From NCBI RefSeq assembly GCF_001485215.1, contig NZ_BBWW01000001.1:3410001-3474000 (forward strand): a stretch of 64,000 bases of DNA. The letters are read 5' to 3'. The notes under the pieces are model-generated. The model saw nothing but the letters and a program-made list of their open reading frames with translations, was not told where the DNA came from and made no database searches. Positions 25,811 to 34,029 of the stretch are shown one piece after another; within the stretch, counting starts at the first letter, position 1; each line of letters begins with the position of its first letter. Position numbers and translations under genes: made by a program. The stretch comes from Leptolyngbya sp. NIES-2104. GTDB taxonomy: Bacteria; Cyanobacteriota; Cyanobacteriia; Leptolyngbyales; Leptolyngbyaceae.

Positions 25811-28030
25811 TTATCGATCGGGCAGGATTTCCAAATGTTCAACCGGAATTTGATCGGCAAATGCAAACCGATTTTTTCCGGTTTTTTTGGCGTGATACAT
25901 CGCCTCATCTGCGCGTTCCATTAATGACTCTAATTGATTGCCATGTTCTGGAAATAAAGCAATTCCGATACTTGTTGTCACCGATAATGTTTCTCCTGAG
26001 ATGGCAAACGCTTGAGACAACGTACTCAGAATTTTTCGGGCAACTTGGGTCACATTATTCGTATCAGGAATGATGGGCAGTAATACGACAAACTCATCGC
26101 CGCCCAATCGCGCAACGATATCGCTAGTTCTCAAACATCCGGTCAAGCGTTTCGCAACGGCTTGTAAAAGTAAATCTCCGATCGCATGTCCCAACGTATC
26201 GTTAATCTGCTTGAATCCATCCAAATCAAGAAACATCAATGCAAAAATTTGATGGCTTGCTTTTGCCGTAATTAAGACTTCACTAATCCGCTCGTAAAGC
26301 AGAATTCGATTAGGTAATCCGGTCAAAGCATCATGATTCGCAATATAGTTCAAACGATCCTGAGATAAGCGTAATTCTGCATTTGATTGGGATAGTTCTT
26401 CAGCGGTTTGTCTGAGTTTTTCTTCGATCGTTTTACGCTGCGTAATATCCCGAATCACACCGACTAAAAATAAATTTCCTGCGGCATCTTTATGCAGCGA
26501 TCGCTTTGTCGCAATCTTATAAGTTGTGCCATTGGTATCCGTAAATTCTTCTTCGTGTTCTCGTTCACTTTCATATCTCAACACCAGATCATCCTGTTGC
26601 CAGAACACATCCGCTTCATGTTCGGGAAAAACTTCGTGATCCGATTTTTCGATAATCTCCTCGATCGGCTTTCCCAGCAGTTTCGAGTATGCCTCATTCA
26701 GCACGATCCAGCGATGCTGTGAATCTTTGACGAACACCGGATCAGGAATCGAATTAATCACACGGTAGAGAAATTCTTTCGATCGCTTTAATTCTTCTTC
26801 AGAATGCGCGATCGCGGCAATCACCGCTGTCGATGAAGCCAATAGCGCAATTGCCGCTGGAATCAACGGCACAATCCAACCTGCTAAAAATAATCCATAG
26901 CAGATTCCAACCAATCCACTTCCCAACGCAAACACCGCAACTAGATTTCGTTGAGGCAGTCGAAGTCGCCAACTCACACCCGTTCCAATGAGTGCCCATG
27001 CCAAAATCCAAAGACAGTCGATCGACTCATTCCAAGATTTAAGCTGCGTCCGATTGTCCAGTACAGCACTCAAAATATCGCTGATAAAATTCGCCTGAAT
27101 TTCAACCCCCGCAACGTGTTCAGGCGGATGATTAATACTGCCAGTGAACGGAGTCGCAGAATAATCTTTCAAGCTTGGAGCCAGTGAACCGATCAGAACA
27201 ATGCGATCGCGCAGTTGAGCGGTCGAAACCTTTCCACTCATTACATCCTGCATCGAAACGGTGCGGAAATGCCCCGCTCCGCCCCGAAAATTCGACAAAA
27301 TCTGATAGCCGCCTGCGTCCGCATTCACATAAACGCCATCACTGCCGCGAAATCGTTGAAATACAGCGCTCCCCAGTTGTAGCTGTTTGCGATCGTGCTT
27401 TGCCCCTTCTTCTTGAATGCCTTTTTCTTTGAGATACAGCAGCGCTAATTTCATTGAAAAACTGCGGTGTTTTTGTCTGTGTTCATCAAACCAGTACAGC
27501 AACGCTCGTCGAATTTTACGATCGCTGTCATACACCACATTGTTAAATCCCACCTGTCCCAGGCGATCTAGCTCTGGAGGTGGCGCGACTCCTTGCCAAT
27601 CTGGATCATCAGGCATTTGCTGAATTCCGATCAGGTTCGGCATCGTTCTAAACGCCTGCACCAGTTCATCGTGTCCATTCAGCACGGGGACATCGCGATA
27701 GATATCTAAACCGATCGCCCGTGGTTGTGTGGTCTGAATCTTCTGGAGCAACTGCGCCAAAGTACGATCGCGAAAGGGCCATCCGTATTTTTGCAAATCT
27801 TCTTCTCGAACACCTACAATCACAATGCGATCGTCTACCGCTTCGGTTGGGCGCGTCCGGAAAAAGCTATCAAGCGTACTCAGTTCCCACGTTTGCAGCA
27901 GTCCCATCGATCGCAATCCGACGACACAGCCTGCGACTACAGTTGCAGGTAGCCAGATTTTGGCAGTGCGTCGGAGCTTGGTTGAAACGGTTTTCCACAA
28001 TCCCTGATGTTGTTTCAATGGTTGCATCAT
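25811..28030 (-). CDS. CHASE2-PAS-GGDEF diguanylate cyclase
   Basis: The 739-residue protein has an N-terminal transmembrane helix, an extracytoplasmic CHASE2 sensor domain (about 50-330), a cluster of three transmembrane helices (about 345-410), a PAS domain (about 420-545; VINSIPDPVFVKD to GVIRDITQRK) and a GGDEF domain (about 570-725). The active-site motif is intact (ARLGGDEFVVLL). An RxxD inhibitory site (RTSD) lies five residues upstream, so product inhibition is expected. It should make cyclic di-GMP in response to an external signal. No EAL domain is present. The gene is monocistronic. Confidence 0.92.
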   Translation of the reverse strand: MMQPLKQHQGLWKTVSTKLRRTAKIWLPATVVAGCVVGLRSMGLLQTWELSTLDSFFRTRPTEAVDDRIVIVGVREEDLQKYGWPFRDRTLAQLLQKIQTTQPRAIGLDIYRDVPVLNGHDELVQAFRTMPNLIGIQQMPDDPDWQGVAPPPELDRLGQVGFNNVVYDSDRKIRRALLYWFDEHRQKHRSFSMKLALLYLKEKGIQEEGAKHDRKQLQLGSAVFQRFRGSDGVYVNADAGGYQILSNFRGGAGHFRTVSMQDVMSGKVSTAQLRDRIVLIGSLAPSLKDYSATPFTGSINHPPEHVAGVEIQANFISDILSAVLDNRTQLKSWNESIDCLWILAWALIGTGVSWRLRLPQRNLVAVFALGSGLVGICYGLFLAGWIVPLIPAAIALLASSTAVIAAIAHSEEELKRSKEFLYRVINSIPDPVFVKDSQHRWIVLNEAYSKLLGKPIEEIIEKSDHEVFPEHEADVFWQQDDLVLRYESEREHEEEFTDTNGTTYKIATKRSLHKDAAGNLFLVGVIRDITQRKTIEEKLRQTAEELSQSNAELRLSQDRLNYIANHDALTGLPNRILLYERISEVLITAKASHQIFALMFLDLDGFKQINDTLGHAIGDLLLQAVAKRLTGCLRTSDIVARLGGDEFVVLLPIIPDTNNVTQVARKILSTLSQAFAISGETLSVTTSIGIALFPEHGNQLESLMERADEAMYHAKKTGKNRFAFADQIPVEHLEILPDR

Positions 28031-28210
28031 TGCAGTTCACAGGTCAGACTTAACGGAACGCTTTGATCAGAAGCACGAAACGAACAGTTATCGAAACAAC
28101 TCGGATCGGGGGGCGCGATCTGCCGTGTGTCGATTCTGTCATAACTTCATCGTCTAGCCGCAATTTCTTTATTTCACCTTTGCCAAACGCTTTGAGTGAG
28201 TGAGTTAGTT

Positions 28211-28309
28211 TGGGCAAGCAAGGGTCGGGTAAGTCGCCCTTGTAGGGGGTAGTCAGCGCAAGGGGGCTTGTCGTTGGCTACCCTTCTTTTCGGGAACCAA
28301 CGCTGCCCA
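28211..28309 (+). ncRNA. Candidate structured RNA with two alternative folds
   Basis: TGGGCA (28211-28216) and TGCCCA (28304-28309) close the element. Inside are a hairpin CAAGGG/CCCTTG (28219-28242) and a long hairpin pairing 28247-28262 with 28267-28283 (GGGTAG/CTACCC at the base, CAAG/CTTG at the tip). Two pairs of the long hairpin are G-U on the + strand and would be mismatches on the minus strand, which favours a + strand RNA. CGTTGG (28272-28277) can instead pair with CCAACG (28297-28302), breaking the long hairpin. Both neighbours are on the minus strand. No T-run terminator is visible. I do not recognise a named RNA family. Confidence 0.45.
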
Positions 28310-28332
28310 GAGAAATTGCTGAGAGGATTGTA

Positions 28333-29301
28333 TCACTCAGATTTCAAGTTCTTAATCGATTCGATAACTTGCACCGCTAACTGAGTATTGTTGAGTCGAT
28401 CGATTTCCCGAATACCCGTAGGACTGGTGACATTGACCTCAGTTAAGTACCCACCAATCACATCAATTCCTACAAAGTAAAGTCCATCTTTTTGCAAAGT
28501 GGGGGCAAGTTGGGCACAAATTTCGCGTTCGCGATCGGTAATGTCACACTGAGCGCTTCGACCGCCAACTGCCATATTGCCGCGAAATTCGTTGCCGGTC
28601 GGAATTCGGTTGACGGCTCCGAGGGGTTCGCCGTTGAGCAAGATAATTCGCTTATCGCCGTCTTTGGCTTGCGGCAGATAAGTTTGTACCATGATCGGTA
28701 ACGTGCCTTGATGTGTACTGATTTCGATCATCGAATTGAGATTGCGATCGCCGCTCTGCAAGAATAGAATTCCTTCCCCGGCTTTTCCGCCTAGGGGTTT
28801 GAGGACTGCGGTTCCTTGCTGCTCTAAAAATTGCAGAATAACGCGCTTTTCTTGAGTGACGATCGTTTCTGGAATCGCTTCGGTAAATTGCAGCGCATAC
28901 ATTTTCTCATTGGCTGCCCGAATTCCCGCAGGCGAGTTGATCACCTTAGTTTTGGTTGAATCAATGTAGTCGAGAATATAAGTCGCGTAGAGATAAGCAG
29001 TATTGACCGGGGGATCAGTCCGCATGAAAACGGCATCCATCGTTTCGAGCGCTTGAAAAGTGGGTAGCTCGGTTTGGAACCATCGATCGACTGCGATCCA
29101 GCGATTTTCGCCCAGTGTGACCGGAACAAGTGTCACTTTTTCGAGGGTGGCGTAAGCTTTTCCCTGGACAACGCTGAGCCGATTGGCTTGGGTAATCCAA
29201 ACCTCGTGACCCAACTGTTGAGCGGCTTCCATAAATGCCACGCTCGTATCGTGAGTGGGATCGAGACGCTCGATCGGATCGATGATAAATGCAATTTTCA
29301 C
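28333..29301 (-). CDS. gshB: Glutathione synthetase
   Basis: The 322-residue protein is the bacterial-type ATP-grasp enzyme that joins gamma-glutamylcysteine and glycine. Visible motifs are MKIAFIIDPIE at the start, MRTDPPVNTAYLYATYIL, VINSPAGIRAANEKMYAL, VLKPLGGKAGEGI (ATP-binding loop), GDKRIILLNGEP and TEVNVTSPTGIREID (metal and substrate loop). Length is normal for the family. It lies downstream of grxC on the same strand, separated only by a G-rich inverted repeat, forming a glutathione-related gene pair. Confidence 0.96.
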   Translation of the reverse strand: MKIAFIIDPIERLDPTHDTSVAFMEAAQQLGHEVWITQANRLSVVQGKAYATLEKVTLVPVTLGENRWIAVDRWFQTELPTFQALETMDAVFMRTDPPVNTAYLYATYILDYIDSTKTKVINSPAGIRAANEKMYALQFTEAIPETIVTQEKRVILQFLEQQGTAVLKPLGGKAGEGILFLQSGDRNLNSMIEISTHQGTLPIMVQTYLPQAKDGDKRIILLNGEPLGAVNRIPTGNEFRGNMAVGGRSAQCDITDREREICAQLAPTLQKDGLYFVGIDVIGGYLTEVNVTSPTGIREIDRLNNTQLAVQVIESIKNLKSE

Positions 29302-29328
29302 GGTAGATCTGGGGGTAGAAGGGCGGGG

Positions 29329-29427
29329 TAGGGAGTGGGGAGTAGGGGGTAAGTCTGACGGTTGAGGGTGGCGAGGAAAGCAGCGATTTCACATCGTTCC
29401 CCACTCCCCACTCCCTACTCCCCACTC
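29329..29427. repeat. Inverted G/C-rich heptamer repeats (GGGGAGT type)
   Basis: A block of GGGGAGT-like units (29329-29350) is followed, about 50 bp later, by an opposed block of ACTCCCC-like units (29398-29427). The two share ACTCCCCACTCCCTA in inverted orientation. Short tandem heptamers of this kind are common between genes of filamentous cyanobacteria. It separates grxC from gshB and could form a strong hairpin in their shared transcript. Confidence 0.8.
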
Positions 29428-29429
29428 TA

Positions 29430-29690
29430 TTAGGCAGTAAGTAACGGATCGAGCTTGCCCGATCGCTCTAACGCATGAATGTCATCACAGCCGCCGATGT
29501 GCTGATCATTAATAAAGATTTGCGGCACAGAGCGGCGACCGTTGGCGCGTTCTGCCATTTTTGCGCGTCCGGGTTCGTCTCCGTCTAGACAATACTCGGT
29601 GTATTGGATGCCTTTACGATCGAGGAGTGCTTTGGCGCGGATACAGAACGGGCAAGTCGTCCAGGTGTAAATTTCAACGTTTGGGGTCAT
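29430..29690 (-). CDS. grxC: Glutaredoxin 3
   Basis: The protein has 86 residues from MTPNVEIYTW. It has the dithiol active site CPFC in TWTTCPFCIRAK, the TVP-like loop SVPQIFI and GGCDDIHALE for glutathione binding. It reduces disulfides with glutathione as electron donor. Upstream in-frame codons (MLMLERL) lack family support. It lies 37 bp after a 2OG oxygenase gene and before gshB on the same strand. Confidence 0.93.
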   Translation of the reverse strand: MTPNVEIYTWTTCPFCIRAKALLDRKGIQYTEYCLDGDEPGRAKMAERANGRRSVPQIFINDQHIGGCDDIHALERSGKLDPLLTA

Positions 29691-29727
29691 AAGTCTCTCA
29701 AGCATTAGCAACGTTTCTTAATTTTAG

Positions 29728-30330
29728 TCACACTGTGACGCGACGAATCCAACCATTGAGGGTAAATCGGCTGTCGGCAAAGTGGCGCGATGGACAAATG
29801 ACGGGCAGGACTTCGTGTAGAAAATGGCTTGGGAAGAAGACAATACTATTATTGAGCGGTTGAATTTCTTGATAGGATTCGGCTTGTAAATACAGTCCAT
29901 TTTCGATGTTTAAGTCGTAAATTCTTAAGGCTCCACCCGAATAGTTCTTGGGTTCTCGATTGAAGTAATACACATAGGAAATCGTTCGATCGGCAGCATC
30001 TTCACTGCCGTTGTCGTTATGAATTCTGTAGTAGTTGCCGTCATTATGTGCGGTGAGTTGAGCCTCAATTTGAGAGATTGAAAACGGCACAATTTGCCAT
30101 TCTTCTAGTAGTTTTGGCAGAAAAGATCTTACCTTATCGATGATCCAATGTTCGTATTCTTCAGAGTAGTAGAGAATTGTGGATTGTCGGTAATCAATTT
30201 CGCCTGTGGATGTGGAGGTTGAGACGAAATGATTTTCGCGATCGAGAACATAATTTAATAGATTCAATTGATCACGAGAGGATAGAACATTTTGGATTTG
30301 AACAAATTGTGCGGGTTGGTAAATAGACAT
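29728..30330 (-). CDS. 2-oxoglutarate/Fe(II)-dependent oxygenase (prolyl hydroxylase-like)
   Basis: The 200-residue protein is a cupin-fold dioxygenase. The iron ligands are visible as HND in YRIHNDNGSE (about residue 98-100) and His in SHFLHEVLPV (about 170), with the 2OG-binding Arg region in SRFTLNGWIRR near the end. The substrate is unknown; related bacterial proteins hydroxylate proline or other residues. The inner ATG (MSIYQPAQF) is preferred over MLM two codons upstream. It leads a run with grxC and gshB. Confidence 0.82.
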   Translation of the reverse strand: MSIYQPAQFVQIQNVLSSRDQLNLLNYVLDRENHFVSTSTSTGEIDYRQSTILYYSEEYEHWIIDKVRSFLPKLLEEWQIVPFSISQIEAQLTAHNDGNYYRIHNDNGSEDAADRTISYVYYFNREPKNYSGGALRIYDLNIENGLYLQAESYQEIQPLNNSIVFFPSHFLHEVLPVICPSRHFADSRFTLNGWIRRVTV

Positions 30331-30337
30331 AAGCAAA

Positions 30338-30371
30338 GCTCGATCGACATTTAGACATTATTCGATCGAGC
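30338..30371. repeat. Inverted repeat between divergent genes
   Basis: GCTCGATCGA (30338-30347) and TCGATCGAGC (30362-30371) are perfectly inverted, 14 bp apart, between the divergent 2OG oxygenase and glycosyltransferase genes. It could be an operator, but CGATCG is hugely over-represented in this genome, so chance is a real possibility. Confidence 0.35.
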
Positions 30372-30457
30372 CTTACTCAATGCAATGATGTTTATCAGAT
30401 GCGCCGTTGTTCCTCAGATCGCTTAAGCTTGTCTTCTGATCGTGTCTTTTCTGAGTT

Positions 30458-31543
30458 ATGCCTCATCCGATTCTCTATCTTGCGATTACCAATCACGGTT
30501 TCGGTCATGCGACTCGTGCGGCTTCGATCGCGGCTGAAATTCAACGGCTCGATCCTGAGATTGTTCTAATTTTGGTGACAACGGCTCCCCGATCGCTGCT
30601 TGAGGCTTACATTCCGGGCGATTTTATTCACCGTCCTCGTGCGCTTGATGTGGGGATCATTCAAAGCGATAGTTTGACCATGGATAAGCCTGCGACTTTA
30701 GAAAAGCTGCGGCAGATCAAACAACAACAGCGATCGATGATTGCTTCTGAAGTTAATTTCATTCGCCAAAATCGGGTTGGTTTAGTTCTCGGAGACATTC
30801 CTCCGTTAGCGGCTCCGATCGCCGATTCGGCAGGCATTCCAGGCTGGATGATGAGTAATTTTGGTTGGGACTTTATCTATCGCGATTGGGGAGGTGACTT
30901 TGTTGAAATTGCAGATTGGATCGGGGAATGTTTTGCACAATGCGATCGATTGTTCCGAATGCCATTCCACGAACCAATGAGCGCATTTTCAAACATTACT
31001 GATGTGGGTTTAACAGGGGTTGATCCGAGATTCGATACAGCCGAAATTCTAGAGAAGTTCAATCTAGCCGACACGCCAAAAGAGAAGATTATATTAGTAA
31101 CTTTTGGAGGATTGGGACTCGATCGCGTTCCTTACGAGAATGTGACGCGCTGCCCGGACTACAAATTTCTCTGTTTCGATCTGAATGCTCCAGATTTGCC
31201 GAACTTGATTAAGATTGACGATCGCTTTTATCGCCCGATCGATTTTATGCCTGTCTGCGGTCGTTTGCTGACTAAACCCGGTTACAGTACTTTTTCTGAA
31301 GCTTGCCGCTATGACATTCCAGTTACCACGGTGACTCGTGAAGGCTTTGCTGAATCTCCGATTTTGCTCGAAGGAATTCGCGATTATGCTCATCATCAGA
31401 TTTGGTCGATCGATGAATTTTTTAAAGGCGATTGGAATGGAATTACTCAGCCGCTGAATCCACCGCGTAAGACTGAGAAATTAGCCAGAGATGGAAATTT
31501 GTCGATCGCTCAAGCCGTCGTGGATTATCTGCGATCGTCTTAG
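30458..31543 (+). CDS. MurG-like GT-B glycosyltransferase family protein
   Basis: The 361-residue protein opens with a GT-B N-domain (ILYLAITNHGFGHATRAASIA; the GHxxR loop typical of UDP-sugar-using enzymes) and has a C-domain with ILVTFGGLGLD, a FMPVCGRLLTKPGYSTFSEA-like nucleotide-binding segment (about 275-295) and VTREGFAES. Sugar donor and acceptor are unknown. The gene runs to within 31 bp of the toxin-antitoxin pair but is probably independent of it. Confidence 0.75.
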   Translation: MPHPILYLAITNHGFGHATRAASIAAEIQRLDPEIVLILVTTAPRSLLEAYIPGDFIHRPRALDVGIIQSDSLTMDKPATLEKLRQIKQQQRSMIASEVNFIRQNRVGLVLGDIPPLAAPIADSAGIPGWMMSNFGWDFIYRDWGGDFVEIADWIGECFAQCDRLFRMPFHEPMSAFSNITDVGLTGVDPRFDTAEILEKFNLADTPKEKIILVTFGGLGLDRVPYENVTRCPDYKFLCFDLNAPDLPNLIKIDDRFYRPIDFMPVCGRLLTKPGYSTFSEACRYDIPVTTVTREGFAESPILLEGIRDYAHHQIWSIDEFFKGDWNGITQPLNPPRKTEKLARDGNLSIAQAVVDYLRSS

Positions 31544-31574
31544 AATGAAACCTACCGCACAACTTACCTTTCCT

Positions 31575-31805
31575 ATGCTCAACACCTTTGAAGATATTAT
31601 TCGTGCCGCGCTCACACTCCCAGCAAATTCTCGCGCCATGCTTGCTGAGCATCTTTTAAGAAGTCTAGATGCTCAGGAGCAATCGGAAACCGATGCAGCC
31701 TGGTCAGAAGTGGTAGAACAACGAATTGAAGCAGTAAAAAGCGGTGAAGTGACTCCGATTCCTGCAACTCAAGTTTTACAAGAGCTACGGAATCGGAATA
31801 TCTAA
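31575..31805 (+). CDS. Antitoxin of a type II toxin-antitoxin pair
   Basis: The 76-residue protein (MLNTFEDIIRAALTLPANSR) matches the addiction-module component family (TIGR02574-like) found with RelE/ParE toxins: a helical N-terminus with a Leu/Pro motif (LPANSRAMLAEHLLRSL) and an acidic middle that should wrap the toxin. Its stop codon overlaps the toxin start (TAATG). A second possible ATG lies at 31545, ten codons upstream, just after the glycosyltransferase stop. The antitoxin normally neutralises the toxin and represses the operon. Confidence 0.8.
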   Translation: MLNTFEDIIRAALTLPANSRAMLAEHLLRSLDAQEQSETDAAWSEVVEQRIEAVKSGEVTPIPATQVLQELRNRNI

Positions 31806-32098
31806 TGGCTTGCGAGTTTCATCCAGCGGCGAACGGTGAGTTATTTGATGCTGTCACTTATTACGACAGCATCAATCTTGATTTGGGGAATCAATTCATT
31901 CAAGAAGTTGAGCAAGCCCTTGATCGAATTGAACAGTACCCGCAAGCTTGGGCAGCGCTTTCGGAAAACACTCGGCGTTGTCGCCTCCAGAGCTTTCCCT
32001 ATGGTGTCGTTTACCAGGTGGCTGCTCAAGGCATTTTGATTGTCGCCATCATGCACCTCCAGCGCAAACCCGGCTATTGGAGCGATCGTTTTACCTAA
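31805..32098 (+). CDS. RelE/ParE-family toxin
   Basis: The 97-residue protein has the compact RelE/ParE fold: FHPAANGELFDAVTYYDSI at the N-terminus, a helix EVEQALDRIEQYPQAW, and beta-strands ending in the family motif RLQSFPYGVVYQV, ILIVAIMHLQRKPGYW. ParE members poison gyrase and RelE members cut mRNA; the sequence does not separate the two. Its stop overlaps the stop of the convergent ABC transporter gene by four bases. Confidence 0.82.
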   Translation: MACEFHPAANGELFDAVTYYDSINLDLGNQFIQEVEQALDRIEQYPQAWAALSENTRRCRLQSFPYGVVYQVAAQGILIVAIMHLQRKPGYWSDRFT

Positions 32099-33912
32099 GC
32101 TAACAGTTCGCCCGTTTCCTGAAGCGAGTGTAAGCGTTGATACAGTCCGCCTTGTTGTAGTAGTTCTTCGTGATTACCAACCTCAACGATGTTGCCTTGG
32201 TCTAACACCACGATTTGGTCTGCTTCACGAACCGTACTCAATCGGTGAGCAATGATGATCAACGTTCGAGTTCCGAGAATCGATCGCATCGCTAACTGGA
32301 TTGATCGTTCCGATTCATAGTCTAAGCTCGATGTTGCTTCGTCAAAGATCAGCACATCCGGATCAACAATTAAAGCTCTCGCAATTCCGATTCTTTGTCG
32401 TTGTCCTCCGGATAATCTGACTCCGCGTTCTCCCACGATCGTGGAATATCCAGCAGGCATTTGGCGGATAAAGTCGTCTGCCTGAGCGATTCGACAGGCT
32501 TCGTGAACTTGCTCGATCGGAGCATTCGGATTGCCATACAGCAAGTTCTCCATCAATGTGCCGTTAAAGATATCAACTTCTTGGTGAACGATCGCAAGCC
32601 TTTTCCGATAGCCACTGACATCCAAACGGCGAATGTCTTGACCATCAATCAAAATCTTGCCTTCGTTCGGTTCAAAGTAGCGAAACAACAGTTTGACTAA
32701 GGTCGATTTTCCTGACCCCGATCGACCGACTAACGCGACTGTTTGATAAGGCTCAATCAGTAAGTTGATGTCTTTCAGAACAGGTCGATCGACGTTGTAC
32801 CCAAACCGCAGATGTGAGAATTCCACTTTTCCAGTAAATCGATACTGTGGAACCGCTTCAGGATGCGTTGCAAGACTGCTGGCATCTAAACCCACCGGAA
32901 GCTTCATAAATTCGTGAAAGCGAATCATCGGACCGTATCGACGGGCAAAGAATTCTGCTACCTGGGTAATCGGTTCGACTTCAGCAAACGCCATACTCGA
33001 CACGGTAAATGTCGTGATGAAATGACCGAGTGAAATTCGACCCTGTGCAGTCGCAAACACCGTAAGCGCAAAAACTAAGAACACACAAGACTGTACGATC
33101 GTACGTTCGTAGGTTCCGAGAATAATGTAGCCTTTGTGGATGCGATAATCTAAGACTTTGAATTCTCGATCGAATCTCTGTTGTTGTCGCTTTAGCTCTG
33201 AAGTCTCAGTCGCAAAAGCTTTCACGGTTTTAATGTTCGTGACAATTTCAGAAGTCCGACTTTCTGTATTCTCTGCATACTTATCTAATCGTTCTTCCTG
33301 TTCGGATAATTTCTTTAATCCCCTCAGATCAAACGCTAGAACGCCAAGCAGTGAAACAAGCACTAAGATTGCGATTCGCCACTCGATAAACCAAATCACC
33401 AAAAAGATTCCAATCAGTCGGAAAATCTTCGGAAACAGTTGAGAAGTCAGCGTGGGATAAGTCCAAGTGTGATTTGACAATCCTTTCGCAACACGAGCCG
33501 CAACGCGACCTGCATTGTTTTCATCATAGAATTCTAACGGTAGCGTTAACACTTTCTTCAACGCTGCCTCAGCATTCTCTCGACGTGCTCGAAAGGCGAC
33601 ATCCCAAGCAAACCAAGGACCAATCCAAGGTTGAATCGGCGCACGACCCACCGAAACGACTCCAACTAAAACCAGTAAAACAGTCAGCGTAAACGATTGA
33701 TTGATCTCGACTTGACCGATTTGAGCAACCGAGTTCACCATGCTTTGTAAAATGCGATCGAGCGGTTGCCCCGATAGCACGTTCAAAATTTGCCCGATCG
33801 CATAAGGCACGAACAGGTCAATTAGCTCGAACAAACTCATCATCGCAATACTGAAGACGGAAATTTTCCAGTAGTTGCCAAAGTATTTGAGAATGTCTAC
33901 AAATTTAGCCAT
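32095..33912 (-). CDS. ABC exporter, fused permease and ATPase
   Basis: The 605-residue protein has an N-terminal six-helix exporter domain (about 1-310) and a C-terminal ATPase (about 340-600). Walker A is GRSGSGKST, the signature LSGGQRQRIGIARAL, Walker B VLIFDEATSSLD, and the switch His lies in IIAHRLSTV. Half-transporters of this MsbA/HlyB-like type work as dimers and export lipids, peptides or drugs; the substrate is unknown. The start at 33912 is fixed by a strong ribosome site (GGGAGGA, six bases before ATG). An upstream in-frame ATG at 33996 has no such site. Confidence 0.9.
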   Translation of the reverse strand: MAKFVDILKYFGNYWKISVFSIAMMSLFELIDLFVPYAIGQILNVLSGQPLDRILQSMVNSVAQIGQVEINQSFTLTVLLVLVGVVSVGRAPIQPWIGPWFAWDVAFRARRENAEAALKKVLTLPLEFYDENNAGRVAARVAKGLSNHTWTYPTLTSQLFPKIFRLIGIFLVIWFIEWRIAILVLVSLLGVLAFDLRGLKKLSEQEERLDKYAENTESRTSEIVTNIKTVKAFATETSELKRQQQRFDREFKVLDYRIHKGYIILGTYERTIVQSCVFLVFALTVFATAQGRISLGHFITTFTVSSMAFAEVEPITQVAEFFARRYGPMIRFHEFMKLPVGLDASSLATHPEAVPQYRFTGKVEFSHLRFGYNVDRPVLKDINLLIEPYQTVALVGRSGSGKSTLVKLLFRYFEPNEGKILIDGQDIRRLDVSGYRKRLAIVHQEVDIFNGTLMENLLYGNPNAPIEQVHEACRIAQADDFIRQMPAGYSTIVGERGVRLSGGQRQRIGIARALIVDPDVLIFDEATSSLDYESERSIQLAMRSILGTRTLIIIAHRLSTVREADQIVVLDQGNIVEVGNHEELLQQGGLYQRLHSLQETGELLA

Positions 33913-34029
33913 ACATCCTCCCGTGTGGCTAGGTCGATCGCCCCGACAAAATTTCAAGCACAAACAATCCAATGAATTGAAATCTGACAACTTCACCGGA
34001 CATTTATAATACTACAAATATTACAGATA

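Noticed and set aside
28031-28332. Possible c-di-GMP riboswitch near the diguanylate cyclase gene
   Set aside because: The GEMM-type conserved blocks are not present, and the preferred strand of the fold is opposite to the cyclase gene.
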